NCBI RefSeq assembly: GCF_013416525.1
Contig: NZ_JACCEM010000010.1
Span: 1 to 64,000, forward strand
Length of the DNA stretch: 64,000 bases
DNA from: Parapusillimonas granuli
Lineage (GTDB): Bacteria > Pseudomonadota > Gammaproteobacteria > Burkholderiales > Burkholderiaceae_B
Reading direction: 5' to 3'
Part shown: positions 29,385 through 38,533 of the stretch, piece by piece
How the letters are laid out: every line of letters starts with the position of its first letter
Numbering within the stretch: position 1 is the stretch's first letter
Made by a program: the position numbers and the translations under genes
The notes under the pieces: generated by a model
Told to the model about the DNA's origin: nothing
The model's database searches: none
The model's input: the letters and a program-made list of their open reading frames with translations, nothing else

Positions 29385-30139
29385 GAATCGGGCGGGCCTG
29401 TGCGCAGCACCTGGCCCGTGAACATATAGCCCCAGTTGTGTACGGATTTCAGGGGCATTTCGATGTCGTGCTGGGTGAATTTGCGGCGCAGGCGGCTGAC
29501 CAGCACCCCCAGGCGCCCGGGGCGGGCGGCCGGTTCCGCATGGGCATAGCTGCTGTTGACCGCTTCCAGCAGCTGTTCGTGCGTGGCGCACATGTCGGGT
29601 GCGCCGATGAGCATGGCAAGAAAAGCGCGTTCGCCGGTGGTCAGGGGGATGCGGATGCCGTCGGGGCTGACCAGCACCCAGCCCTGGTCCTGCAAGGACC
29701 AGCCCTTGGACGGTGCGCGCGCCAGGATCTGGCCGACCTCGTGCCGGCTGACGCGGCCCAGCAGCCGGCATAGTATGGCCACCATGAGCGCGGTGGACGC
29801 CGAACGCAGGCACATGTTGTCCACCCCGCTTTGCAGCAGCTGGATGGCGGGGGCGTCGTCCAGGCCGTCTATCATGGCGGCGATGCCGACGGAGGGATGC
29901 ATGGCGTGCAGATACGTGGCGACGGCGCAGTTTTCCGTGTGGCCGCCGCCCAGCACGACCACCACCGGCGCGTTCTGCTGCAGTTTCTGCTGGACTTCGG
30001 CATAGAGCGCGGGCGCGCTTTCGCATTCCAGGACGTCCAGCCCGAAAGCGCGCAATTCGGCTACGCGCTTTTCATGGTCGAGGGGTGACGAGCCGCCTTC
30101 CGCCGGCGAGAACATCACAATGCTGGGAATCTGGCTCAT
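29375..30139 (-). CDS. Atypical OmpR-like regulator with degenerate receiver domain
   Basis: 254 residues. The C-terminal part (about 165-245) is an OmpR-type winged helix: [43 protein letters not shown] and SVHNWGYMF. The N-terminal 120 residues look like a receiver fold but lack its chemistry: the acid pair after the first strand is absent (IVMFSP), the third strand ends VVVVLGGGH without the phosphoacceptor Asp, and the Lys-Pro of KPF is replaced in NMCLRSA. Regulation is therefore unlikely to be by phosphorylation. No histidine kinase is adjacent. The target is unknown. Confidence 0.75.
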   Translation of the reverse strand: MSQIPSIVMFSPAEGGSSPLDHEKRVAELRAFGLDVLECESAPALYAEVQQKLQQNAPVVVVLGGGHTENCAVATYLHAMHPSVGIAAMIDGLDDAPAIQLLQSGVDNMCLRSASTALMVAILCRLLGRVSRHEVGQILARAPSKGWSLQDQGWVLVSPDGIRIPLTTGERAFLAMLIGAPDMCATHEQLLEAVNSSYAHAEPAARPGRLGVLVSRLRRKFTQHDIEMPLKSVHNWGYMFTGQVLRTGPPDSYK

Positions 30140-30279
30140 GACGCCGCCGCCTTGACCTTGACCGCCATAGGACGCCTCCGAAGGAAAGAGAAGGTAGGAG
30201 CCACGGTGTTATTTTGCGCTTATTTTGGCTCTTTGTTAGATTTTGTGATTGTTTTTTTTAGCTAATTTACACGAATCCA

Positions 30280-30342
30280 TCACGTTCGTAATTGGCACTA
30301 TTACCAATGTGATTGAATTTAATCGTTCAATCACGAACGTGA
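30280..30342 (+). promoter_or_regulatory. Nested inverted repeats at the 5' end of the XRE regulator gene
   Basis: Three exact dyads lie in 63 bases: outer TCACGTTCGT (30280-30289) with ACGAACGTGA (30333-30342); ATTGG (30291) with CCAAT (30304); and TGATTGAA (30310-30317) with TTCAATCA (30326-30333). The region is AT-rich and just precedes or covers the likely start codon, as expected for an autoregulatory operator. Confidence 0.65.
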
Positions 30343-30731
30343 ACTATTTTTCCGAACGCCTCCGTCAAACGCGTCAACTGCGCGGCATGAGCCAGTCCGA
30401 ACTGGCGCGCGCCTGCGGCTTGTCGCAGGGTGCGATATCGAATTATGAAAACGGGACCAGGCGCACCCCCAAGGGAATATTCAAGCTGGCGCAGGTTCTG
30501 AACGTGAACCCGGAATGGCTGGGCACGGGCACCGGGTCCATGGAACCCGACGCGGCGCCTGCTTACCGGCTGTCGGAACGGCCGCCGGACCTGCCGATGC
30601 AGTGGCAATGGCCTTTTGCAAGAATCACCCCGGCCGCCTTCTGGTCCCTGGGGCCGGACCAGCGGGAGATGGTCGAAACGGTGGTGGAAGGCGTGATCGG
30701 CTCGTTCCAGAAGAAGCCGCTGGGCGGCTGA
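30339..30731 (+). CDS. XRE-family helix-turn-helix regulator
   Basis: 130 residues if the GTG at 30339 is used. The HTH_3 domain is clear: FSERLRQTRQLRGMSQSELARACGLSQGAISNYENGTRRTPKGIFKLAQVLNVNPEWLGTG (about 4-64). The rest, ending FWSLGPDQREMVETVVEGVIGSFQ, is short and has no S24 peptidase motif. The frame stays open upstream to a TTG at 30249 and includes another GTG at 30309, but the upstream part consists of the dyad array, and none of the three starts has a good ribosome-binding site. The sequence resembles small regulators of cryptic elements, yet no mobile genes surround it. Confidence 0.75.
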   Translation: MNYFSERLRQTRQLRGMSQSELARACGLSQGAISNYENGTRRTPKGIFKLAQVLNVNPEWLGTGTGSMEPDAAPAYRLSERPPDLPMQWQWPFARITPAAFWSLGPDQREMVETVVEGVIGSFQKKPLGG

Positions 30732-30801
30732 GCCCGGGCCCAGGCCCCCGGATGGCGCGCCAAGAAGCGCCGGGGCCTGAGGAAGGAGCGGTGGTTTACC
30801 C

Positions 30802-31464
30802 TTATTGCTGCACGGCGTACAGATACAGTTCGACGCGGCGGTTCATGGCGCGCCCTTCGGCGGTGGCATTGTCGCCCACCGGGTTGCTCGAACCGCGGCC
30901 TTCGGCCGTCAGGCGCGTGGTCGCCACGCCTTGCTGCGACAGGTAATTCGCCACGGCGCGCGCGCGGTTGACGGAAAGCGTTTGATTGGTCGCGTCCGAA
31001 CCCGTGCTGTCGGTGTGGCCGATGGACTTCGCGCGCAGTTCGGGATGCTGCACCAAGGCGCGCGCCACGCTGTCCAGCACGGGCAGCAAGGCCGGCTTCA
31101 AGGCATATTTGCCGGTGTCGAACGAGACATTGCTTGGAATGTTGACGCGCAAGGTGCCGTCGGGCATTTCCGTGACGTCCACGCCCAGGCTGCTCGCGCC
31201 GGATTTTTCGACCTCTTTCTTCACGCCCGACCAGTTGTAACCGACGATGCCGCCCGCCACCGCGCCTATGCCGGCGCCGATCGCGGCCGCCTTGCTGCTA
31301 TCGCCGATCAGGGCGCCCAGGCCGGCTCCCAGCGCCGCCCCCGCCCCGGCGCCGACCGCAGTCTTGCCGCCCTTGCCCATGTTGTCCACGGTGGCACAAC
31401 CGGCCATCAAAGCGACCACGCTAACGCAAGTCGCAAAGCGTGCTGCACGCATAGAAAGTATCAT
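30802..31464 (-). CDS. OmpA-family lipoprotein with glycine-zipper
   Basis: 220 residues from the start at 31464, which has AGGAG about seven bases upstream. A lipoprotein signal ends in the lipobox LMAGC (Cys23). A Gly/Ala-rich zipper (about 30-75) with two repeats of the GAxxGAGxGA kind is followed by an OmpA C-terminal domain binding peptidoglycan: FDTGKYALKPALLPVLD, SIGHTDSTGSD and LSVNRARAVANYL, MNRRVEL. It resembles the YiaD/Pal-like group that anchors the outer membrane to murein. Confidence 0.9.
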   Translation of the reverse strand: MILSMRAARFATCVSVVALMAGCATVDNMGKGGKTAVGAGAGAALGAGLGALIGDSSKAAAIGAGIGAVAGGIVGYNWSGVKKEVEKSGASSLGVDVTEMPDGTLRVNIPSNVSFDTGKYALKPALLPVLDSVARALVQHPELRAKSIGHTDSTGSDATNQTLSVNRARAVANYLSQQGVATTRLTAEGRGSSNPVGDNATAEGRAMNRRVELYLYAVQQ

Positions 31465-31661
31465 TTGGTTCTCCTTGTTTCTGGGTTGCGGCGTCGATTC
31501 CGCACGCGTCAATGCTAGCAAGCACCGGCCCGTCGGGTTGTTACATTTTGGTTCCGGCGGCCGGTTTTTGACTTTTTTTGACACTGCCCGGAAGGATTGA
31601 ACCCACGGCCGGACGCTTTGCGTGGCGCCCGAAAGCCGCATATCCCTCGGATAAACCCGCG

Positions 31662-32663
31662 CTAGAACAGCTTCGCCCCGGACACCGCCACGATTTCCTT
31701 GTACTTCGCCAAGTCCTTGCGGACGAGTTCGGCGAACTCTTCGGAGGTCGTGGGCTTGGCGTCGGACCCCATGGACAGCAAGGTCTTGCGCACGGCCGGA
31801 TCCTGCAGGGCTTTGACGTAAGCCGCATTCAGCTTCTGGACGACCGCCTCGGGCGTCCCGCCGGTGGTGAATACGCCGAACCAGGTGCCGAGGTCGAAGT
31901 CGGCCACCCCGGCCTGCTGCATGGTGGGCAGGTCGGGAAAGGCCGAAGACCGCTCGGCCGTTGTGACCGCCAGCGCCTTGACCTTGCCCTCGTTGATGAG
32001 GCCCGCGGACGAGGCCAGGTTGTCGAACATGAAATGGACCTGGCCGCCCAGCAGAGCCAGCTTGGCCGGCGCGGCGCCGGCATAGGGCACGTGTACGGAC
32101 TTCACGCCGGCGCGCACGTTCATGAGCTCGCCCGCGAGATGGCCGGCGCTGCCGTTGCCGCCGGAACCGAAGTTCAGCTGGTCCGCATTCTTCTTGGCGT
32201 ACTCGACCAGATCCTTGACCGAGGCGATGCCGTTCTTGTCGGCGAACTCTTTATTGACGATGAGCACGTTGGGCACCGAGGCGACCAGCGTGACGGGCTC
32301 GAAGCTCTTGACCGGATCGAAAGGCAGGTCCTTGTACAGCCAAGGGTTGATGGCGTTGATCGCCACCGCGCCCATGACCAGCGTATAGCCGTCCGGCTGC
32401 GCCTTGGCCGCGATGCTTGCGCCGATGTTGCCGCCGGCGCCCGGCTTGTTCTCCACGACGACCGTGCCCAGATCGGGCTGCACCTTTTCCGCCAGCATGC
32501 GGGCCATGCCGTCCAGCGGGCCGCCGGGCGCGTAGGGAACGATGAACTGCAACGGCTTGGAGGGAAATTCCTGCGCCGTCGCCGAGGTGGCGGGCATGGC
32601 CAGCGCCAGCCCCGCGGCGAACAGTGCGACGGCCGTGGAAAGCAGCTTGGAGCGTGTAAACAT
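31662..32663 (-). CDS. Bug-family (TctC-like) tripartite tricarboxylate transporter binding protein
   Basis: 333 residues. A Sec signal (about 1-30, ending ATAQE) precedes the Bug fold with FPSKPLQFIVPYAPGGPLDGMAR, VVENKPGAGGNIGA, INPWLYKDLPFDP, and PVTLVASVPNVLIV. Bug proteins bind carboxylates, nicotinate, amino acids and other small ligands in the periplasm. The membrane partners TctA/TctB are not nearby. It starts 26 bases after the stop of aapP on the same strand, with GAGG upstream of the start, so it may be transcribed with the amino-acid ABC transporter. Confidence 0.92.
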   Translation of the reverse strand: MFTRSKLLSTAVALFAAGLALAMPATSATAQEFPSKPLQFIVPYAPGGPLDGMARMLAEKVQPDLGTVVVENKPGAGGNIGASIAAKAQPDGYTLVMGAVAINAINPWLYKDLPFDPVKSFEPVTLVASVPNVLIVNKEFADKNGIASVKDLVEYAKKNADQLNFGSGGNGSAGHLAGELMNVRAGVKSVHVPYAGAAPAKLALLGGQVHFMFDNLASSAGLINEGKVKALAVTTAERSSAFPDLPTMQQAGVADFDLGTWFGVFTTGGTPEAVVQKLNAAYVKALQDPAVRKTLLSMGSDAKPTTSEEFAELVRKDLAKYKEIVAVSGAKLF

Positions 32664-32689
32664 GATATGGCCTCGTGTTGAAAAAAAAA

Positions 32690-33430
32690 TCAGTGCAGTA
32701 TCTGGCTCAGGAACAGCTTGGTGCGTTCGTTCTGCGGCGCGTCGAAGAAGGCGTCGGGCGTGTTCTGTTCGATGATCTCGCCCTGGTCCATGAAGATCAC
32801 CCTGTCGGCCACCTTGCGCGCGAAACCCATTTCATGGGTGACGCACAGCATGGTCATGCCGCTTTCCTCGGCCAGGCTCACCATGACGTCCAGCACTTCC
32901 TTGACCATTTCCGGGTCGAGCGCGGAAGTGGGCTCGTCGAACAGCATGATCTTGGGATTCATGCACAGCGACCGGGCGATTGCTACCCGCTGCTGCTGTC
33001 CGCCCGACAGCTGGCCGGGATACTTGGACGCCTGTTCCGGGATGCGCACGCGCTCCAGGTATTTCATGGCGGTGGCCTCGGCCTCGGCCTTGGACTTCTT
33101 CAGGACCCAGACCGGACCCAGCGTCAGGTTCTCGAGCACCGTGAGGTGCGGGAATAGGTTGAAATGCTGGAACACCATGCCGACGTCGCGCCGGATGGCT
33201 TCGATCTGTTTCAGGTCGTTGGTGAGTTCGATGCCGTCGACGATGATGCTGCCCTGCTGGTGTTCCTCCAGCCGGTTGATGCAGCGGATCATGGTCGACT
33301 TCCCGGAGCCCGAAGGCCCGCAGATCACGATCCGTTCGCTGGGCGCGACGTCCAGGTTGATGTTGCGCAGCACGTGAAACTGCCCATACCATTTGTTGAC
33401 GTCCACCATGCGTATGATGGCCTCGGCCAT
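32690..33430 (-). CDS. aapP: General L-amino-acid ABC transporter, ATP-binding subunit
   Basis: 246 residues from the start at 33430, which is preceded by GGGGAG. Walker [11 protein letters not shown]-loop [19 protein letters not shown], signature [13 protein letters not shown], Walker [15 protein letters not shown] and the switch His in CVTHEMGFA are all present. It drives import by the AapQM permease. Last of the aapJQMP order. Confidence 0.93.
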   Translation of the reverse strand: MAEAIIRMVDVNKWYGQFHVLRNINLDVAPSERIVICGPSGSGKSTMIRCINRLEEHQQGSIIVDGIELTNDLKQIEAIRRDVGMVFQHFNLFPHLTVLENLTLGPVWVLKKSKAEAEATAMKYLERVRIPEQASKYPGQLSGGQQQRVAIARSLCMNPKIMLFDEPTSALDPEMVKEVLDVMVSLAEESGMTMLCVTHEMGFARKVADRVIFMDQGEIIEQNTPDAFFDAPQNERTKLFLSQILH

Positions 33431-33478
33431 ATCGTGCTCCCCTTGGTACCGCGCCCGATCGACGCGACGCAATGTTGA

Positions 33479-34576
33479 TCAGCGCTGATATCCGGTGTCC
33501 AGCCTGTGCTCCAGCGACCGGCTGTAACGGGATATCGAATAACAAAAAACGAAATAAATCACGGCGATGAACAGATAGGCTTCGGTGCTGAAGCCGCGCC
33601 AGGCGGCGTCCGCCACCGCGGTCTTCGCCGCCTGGGTCAGGTCGAAGATGCCGATGATGACCACCAGCGACGTGTCCTTGAACAGCGAGATGAAGATGCC
33701 CACCAATGGCGGGATGACCACCTTCAGCGCCTGGGGCAGGACGATCTTGCGCGTCGTCTGCCAGTAGCTCAGGCCGAGCGACGCCGCTCCTTCGTACTGG
33801 CCCCTGGGGATCGCCTGCAAGCCGCCCCTGACCGTTTCCGCCACATACGCCGCGGCAAACAGAATGATAGCAATCTGCGCGCGCAGGAGCTTGTCTATGC
33901 TCAAGCCTTCCGGCAGGAACAGGGGCAGCATGACGGAGGACATGAACAGCAGGCTGATCAGCGGCACGCCGCGGATGAGTTCGATATACACCACGCACAG
34001 CGCCTTGACGGCGGGCATGTCGGAGCGGCGCCCCAGAGCCAGGAGCAGTCCCAGCGGGAAGGCGAAGGCGATGCCGAACGTGGCCAGGATGAGCGTCAGC
34101 GGCAAGCCGCCCCAGCGTTCGTTCTCGACGTGCGTGAGGCCGAACACGCCGCCCCACATGAGCACCGCCACCGCGACGAGGGCCAGGCCCCACAGCATGC
34201 CCAGGAAGGGCCGCCAGAACCAGCGCAGGCAGCTGCAGACGATGACCGCCACCAGGATGATGCTGGCCAGCAGGGGCCGCCATTGCTCGTCGTAGGGATA
34301 GACGCCGAACAGGATGAGCCGGTGCTTTTCGGCGATGAACGCCCAGCAGGCGCCGCCGGAGGCGCGGCATTCCTGGGCGGTGGAGGCGTTGAAGTCGGCG
34401 CGTATGAACAGCCATTCGATCGCCGCGGGCACCGACATGAACAGCAGCCAGGCCACCAGGATGGTCAGCAGGGTGTTCAGGGGCGAGGAAAAAAGACTGG
34501 CCCGGATCCGCGCCAGGGTTCCGGTCTGGGCCTTGGGCGGCGGCAGCCCGCCGGCGGGTATGGGTTGCGCGGCCAT
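33479..34576 (-). CDS. aapM: General L-amino-acid ABC transporter, permease subunit M
   Basis: 365 residues with about eight membrane helices and a long N-terminal half before the conserved permease core. The EAA loop reads EGAASLGLSYWQTTRKIVLPQAL, which contacts the ATPase. The cysteine-containing loop between the first helices (AQECRASGGACW) fits AapM/BztC. It starts immediately after the aapQ stop with no gap. Confidence 0.92.
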   Translation of the reverse strand: MAAQPIPAGGLPPPKAQTGTLARIRASLFSSPLNTLLTILVAWLLFMSVPAAIEWLFIRADFNASTAQECRASGGACWAFIAEKHRLILFGVYPYDEQWRPLLASIILVAVIVCSCLRWFWRPFLGMLWGLALVAVAVLMWGGVFGLTHVENERWGGLPLTLILATFGIAFAFPLGLLLALGRRSDMPAVKALCVVYIELIRGVPLISLLFMSSVMLPLFLPEGLSIDKLLRAQIAIILFAAAYVAETVRGGLQAIPRGQYEGAASLGLSYWQTTRKIVLPQALKVVIPPLVGIFISLFKDTSLVVIIGIFDLTQAAKTAVADAAWRGFSTEAYLFIAVIYFVFCYSISRYSRSLEHRLDTGYQR

Positions 34577-35743
34577 CTAGCGCTCCACCAGGGCGATGCG
34601 CCGGTTGTACCAGTTCATGAACAATGAAATCGAAAGGCTGACGGTCAGGTAGGCGGCCATGATGATGAGTATGCCTTCGATGGCCTGTCCGGTCTGGTTG
34701 AGCGTGGTGTTGACGACGGAGACGATGTCGGGGTAGCCGATGGCCACCGCCAGCGAGCTGTTCTTGGTCAGGTTCAGGTACTGGCTGGTCATGGGCGGGA
34801 CGATGACGCGCAGCGCCTGGGGCAGGATCACCAGCCTGAGCATGCGGGCGCGCGACAGGCCCAGCGAGCCGGCGGCTTCCCATTGGCCCCGGCCCACCGA
34901 CTGGATGCCGGAACGCACGACCTCGGCCACGAAAGCGGAGGTGTAGATGACCAGGCCGGCCAGGAGCGCGGCGAACTCGGGGGTGAGGGTGACGCCGCCG
35001 ACGAAGTTGAAGCCCCTGAGCTCGGGCATGTTCAGCGACAGCGGCGCGCCGCTGAACAGCCACGCCGCCGCCGGACACACCAGCAGCAGGCCGAGCGCCA
35101 CCCTTCCCAACGGGAAGACCTGCCCGGTGGCGTCCTGGCGTTTTCTGGCCCAGTGGGCGATCAGCATGGCCAGCACGATGGCCACGCCCAGCCCCGCCAG
35201 GATCCAGTCGAGCGCATCGCCCTGCAGCGAGGGCAGCTTCAGGCCGCGGTTGGAAATGAAAACACCGGCCACGGGGTGCAGCGCCTGCCTGGGCCCCGGC
35301 ATGACCTCGGTGATGATGGCATACCAGAAAAACAGCTGAAGCAGCAGCGGCACGTTGCGCATGACTTCGATGTAGGCGTTTGCCACGCGCGAGACCAGCC
35401 AGTTGCGCGAGAGCCGGGCGATGCCCAGCAGGGTGCCGAGCAGGGTGGCCAGCACGATGCCCAGCACCGACACCCGCAGCGTATTCAATATGCCGACCCA
35501 GATGGCGCGGCCGTAGGTGTCGGCGGGGGTGTAGTCGATGACGCTTTCGCCGATGGCGAAGCCGGCCTCGCGGCGCAGGAAGCCGAAACCGGTGGAGATG
35601 TTGCGCACCGACAGGTTGTGCAGCGTGTTGGACACCAGGTACCACGCGCACAGCCCGACGAGCCCCAGCACCAGCGCTTGATAGATGAGCGACCTGGTGC
35701 CGGGGTCGCTCCAGGAGAGGCGACGCCGCCGCGTTTTACGCAT
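34577..35743 (-). CDS. aapQ: General L-amino-acid ABC transporter, permease subunit Q
   Basis: 388 residues from the ATG at 35743; an ATG at 35803 would add 20 residues and overlap aapJ. Several hydrophobic helices, the long periplasmic insertion typical of AapQ/BztB, and the EAA loop EAAGSLGLSRARMLRLVILPQAL are seen. With AapM it forms the membrane channel for many L-amino acids, notably glutamate and aspartate. It begins 17 bases after the aapJ stop. Confidence 0.92.
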   Translation of the reverse strand: MRKTRRRRLSWSDPGTRSLIYQALVLGLVGLCAWYLVSNTLHNLSVRNISTGFGFLRREAGFAIGESVIDYTPADTYGRAIWVGILNTLRVSVLGIVLATLLGTLLGIARLSRNWLVSRVANAYIEVMRNVPLLLQLFFWYAIITEVMPGPRQALHPVAGVFISNRGLKLPSLQGDALDWILAGLGVAIVLAMLIAHWARKRQDATGQVFPLGRVALGLLLVCPAAAWLFSGAPLSLNMPELRGFNFVGGVTLTPEFAALLAGLVIYTSAFVAEVVRSGIQSVGRGQWEAAGSLGLSRARMLRLVILPQALRVIVPPMTSQYLNLTKNSSLAVAIGYPDIVSVVNTTLNQTGQAIEGILIIMAAYLTVSLSISLFMNWYNRRIALVER

Positions 35744-35760
35744 GGGAGTCTTGACCGGCC

Positions 35761-36777
35761 CTAGCGGATGGGCCACCCGTACATCAGTCCGCCGTTCTTC
35801 CATTGTGCGTTCAGGCCACGTTCGAGCTTCATGGCGGAAGCCATGCCGATGTTGCGCTCGAAGGATTCACCGTAATTTCCGACTTGCTTGATGATATTGT
35901 AGGCCCACTTGTTGTCGATACCGAGACCCTTGCCCATTTCACCGGTCACGCCCAGGATGCGCTGGATGTTGGGGTTGGAGCTCTTGAGCATTTCGTCGAC
36001 GTTCTTCGAGGTGATGCCGTATTCCTCGGCTTCCAGCATGGCGTTGAGCGTCCAGCGCACCACCATGAACCATGGGTCGTCGCCCTGGCGCACCATGGGG
36101 CCCAGCGGCTCCTTGGAGAAGTCTTCGGGAAGGATGACGTGATCGTCCGGGTTGGCCAGCGTGGAGCGTATGGTGGCCAGGCCGGATTTGTCGGTCGTGT
36201 AGGCGTCGCAGCGGCCGGCCACGTAGGAACGCATGGCTTCATCGGGGCTGTTGATGACGACCGGCTTGAATTCCAGGCCGTTGGCGCGGAACCAGTCGGC
36301 GAGGTTCAGTTCGGTGGTGGTGCCCGGCTGCACGCAAATGGCGGCGCCGCCCAGTTCCTTGGCGCTTTTCACGCCCAGGCTCTTGGCGACCATGACGCCC
36401 TGGCTGTCGTAGTAGTTGACGCCGGTGCTCATGAGGCCCAGCGTCGTGTCGCGCGTGAGCGTGGCCGTGGTGTTGCGGGTGAGCACGTCGACTTCGCCGG
36501 ATTGCAGCGCGGTAAAGCGCTGCTGGGTGGTGACCGGCGTGGTTTTGAATTTGGTGGCGTCGCCGAACATCATGGCGGCGATGCCGCGGCAAAGGTCGAC
36601 GTCTATGCCTGTCCAGACGCCTTTGCTGTCGGCGATGGAAAAGCCGGGAAGCCCGGTATGCACCCCGCATTGGACGAAACCTTTCTTCTTGACGGCGTCG
36701 AAGGTTTCGCCGGCTTGCGAAGCGCCGGCCATAATGAACAAGGAAGCGCCAAGCGCTGCGGCTTTGATCAAATTCAT
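35761..36777 (-). CDS. aapJ: General L-amino-acid ABC transporter, periplasmic binding protein
   Basis: 338 residues. Signal peptide (about 1-22, ending GASQAG), then the SBP_bac_3 fold with KKKGFVQCGVHTGLPGFSIADSKGVWTGIDVDLCRGIAA and VLTRNTTATLTRD. The two early cysteines and LPGFS are typical of AapJ/BztA. The start is preceded by AGGAAA. First gene of aapJQMP, separated by 176 bases from the divergent ftsE gene. Confidence 0.94.
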   Translation of the reverse strand: MNLIKAAALGASLFIMAGASQAGETFDAVKKKGFVQCGVHTGLPGFSIADSKGVWTGIDVDLCRGIAAMMFGDATKFKTTPVTTQQRFTALQSGEVDVLTRNTTATLTRDTTLGLMSTGVNYYDSQGVMVAKSLGVKSAKELGGAAICVQPGTTTELNLADWFRANGLEFKPVVINSPDEAMRSYVAGRCDAYTTDKSGLATIRSTLANPDDHVILPEDFSKEPLGPMVRQGDDPWFMVVRWTLNAMLEAEEYGITSKNVDEMLKSSNPNIQRILGVTGEMGKGLGIDNKWAYNIIKQVGNYGESFERNIGMASAMKLERGLNAQWKNGGLMYGWPIR

Positions 36778-36953
36778 GTCTGGGTTTCCTAGGTTAGAGG
36801 GCCCGGTTCAATGAAACACGGCATACAATCTGTACTGCGCATTGGGCCGACGGGCTTCAAATCGTAGCTGTTCGATATTATTTAAAACATGGGGGATATC
36901 CCTTGCGATACGCTTTGCGCCGTTATCATGGAGTCCTGTAGTCATTCAACGCC

Positions 36954-37625
36954 ATGATCGAATTCCAGCACGTCTTCAAATCCTACGGCCGAGGCCGCAA
37001 CATCCTGGCCGACATCAATTTCCGGGTCGAACCCGGCGAGTTCGTCTTCGTGTCCGGGCCGTCCGGGGCCGGCAAGTCCACCCTGCTGAAACTCATCGGC
37101 GGCCTGGAACCGCCCAGCCGCGGCTCGGTGCAGGTCCATGGGCACCGCATCGATAAAATGCCGCCGCGCGCGCGGCCGTATCTGCGGCGGGCGGTCGGCG
37201 TCATTCTGCAAGACACCCACCTGCTGTACGACCGCAGCGCCATCGCCAACGTCCTGCTGCCGCTGTCGGTGGCGGGCCTGGACACCCGCCAGGCCACGAC
37301 GCGCGCGCGCGCCGCCATGGAAAAGGTCGGGCTGTCGGGCAAGGAAGACCTGAACCCGGTCGAAATGTCGGGCGGCGAGCAGCAGCGGCTGGCCATCGCG
37401 CGCGCCATCGTCAACCGCCCCGCCATCCTGATCGCCGACGAGCCCACGGCCAATCTCGACAAGGACAGCGCCCACCGCATCATGGAGGTCTTCCGCGATT
37501 TCAACCGCGTCGGCGTCACCACGCTCATCGCATCGCACGATCTCCCCCTGATGGCGGCCTACGCCAATCGCACGCTGCGCATCGATGCCGGCAAGTTCAC
37601 CGACTCCCAGAAGGCCGCCCTATGA
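36954..37625 (+). CDS. ftsE: Cell division ATP-binding protein FtsE
   Basis: 223 residues. It starts MIEFQHVFKSYGRG; Walker A is GPSGAGKSTLLKL, the signature MSGGEQQRLAIARAIV and Walker B ILIADEPTANLD. With FtsX it controls periplasmic murein hydrolases at the division septum. Its stop overlaps the ftsX start by four bases. Confidence 0.95.
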   Translation: MIEFQHVFKSYGRGRNILADINFRVEPGEFVFVSGPSGAGKSTLLKLIGGLEPPSRGSVQVHGHRIDKMPPRARPYLRRAVGVILQDTHLLYDRSAIANVLLPLSVAGLDTRQATTRARAAMEKVGLSGKEDLNPVEMSGGEQQRLAIARAIVNRPAILIADEPTANLDKDSAHRIMEVFRDFNRVGVTTLIASHDLPLMAAYANRTLRIDAGKFTDSQKAAL

Positions 37626-38530
37626 AACGCTGGCTGCGCCACCACCGCTACGCCCTGCTGGTCGCCCTGCGCCGGCTCCGCGTCCAGCCATTCTCGTCGC
37701 TGTCCAACGTCCTGGTCATCAGCCTGACGCTGGCCATCCCCATCGTGGCCGCATCGCTGATCGTATCGGCCCAGCCGGTGCTCAGGCAGATACCGGTGTC
37801 GCCCGAACTCACCCTGTTCCTGGCGCCGGGCGCGGAATCCGGCAAGGCGGCCGAACTGGCCCGCCGGCTGCAGGCCGACCACGCCGAAGAAGTGCTCAGC
37901 ACCCGCGTCGTGACCCGGGACCAGGCCTTGAACAGCCTGAAGGCAGACCCGGCCTGGAGCAACGCCCTGGCCGCCCTGCCCGACAACCCCCTGCCCGACG
38001 CCGTGGTGGTCACCCTGCGGGATTCCGCCGAACTCGCGCAGACCGCCGGCAGGCTGGCTTCCGCCTGGCGCGAAATCGACGTGGTCGACGCGGTGCAGCT
38101 GGACAGCGAATGGGTGAGGCGGCTGGAGGCCCTGCTGCGCTTCGGGCGCATCGGCCTGGGGCTGCTGGCGGCGGGCGTAGCGCTGGTGGTGCTGGCCACG
38201 GTGTTCAACACGGTGCGCCTGCAGGCGCTGACCCAGCGCGAAGAGATCGCGGTGGCGCGCCTGGTCGGCGCCACCGAAGCCTTCGTGCGGCGGCCCTTCC
38301 TGTACCTGGGCGCGCTGACCGGCATCGCGGCCAGCCTGATCGCCACCGGCCTGGCAGCCCTGGCCCTGCAGCCCCTGAACGCCGCCCTGAACCGCCTGGC
38401 CAGCAGCTATGGCACGCAATTGACGGTGCAATTGCCCGATGCGCTCAGCCTGACCTTGTCGGGCTGCCTCGTCGCCATTCTGGCGGCCCTGTCCGCCCGC
38501 TGGTCCGTGACCCGCAACACCCGGTTCTGA
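37622..38530 (+). CDS. ftsX: Cell division protein FtsX
   Basis: 302 residues with one N-terminal helix (about 22-45), an extracytoplasmic domain (about 50-165), and three C-terminal helices, the FtsX arrangement. LTQREEIAVARLVGATEAFVRRPFLYLG is the conserved FtsX-core segment. It couples the FtsE ATPase to envelope hydrolase activators. mutY follows four bases later. Confidence 0.94.
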   Translation: MKRWLRHHRYALLVALRRLRVQPFSSLSNVLVISLTLAIPIVAASLIVSAQPVLRQIPVSPELTLFLAPGAESGKAAELARRLQADHAEEVLSTRVVTRDQALNSLKADPAWSNALAALPDNPLPDAVVVTLRDSAELAQTAGRLASAWREIDVVDAVQLDSEWVRRLEALLRFGRIGLGLLAAGVALVVLATVFNTVRLQALTQREEIAVARLVGATEAFVRRPFLYLGALTGIAASLIATGLAALALQPLNAALNRLASSYGTQLTVQLPDALSLTLSGCLVAILAALSARWSVTRNTRF

Positions 38531-38533
38531 CCC

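Noticed and set aside
30249-30338. N-terminal extension of the XRE regulator from a TTG start
   Set aside because: The extra 30 residues are encoded by the dyad array and have no family similarity; no ribosome-binding site precedes the TTG.
31594-31604. tRNA T-arm-like 11-mer (GGGTTCAATCC on the minus strand)
   Set aside because: No matching acceptor, D or anticodon stems can be found around it and the flanking T-stem pairs poorly. I also find no integrase or repeat that would make it an attachment remnant.
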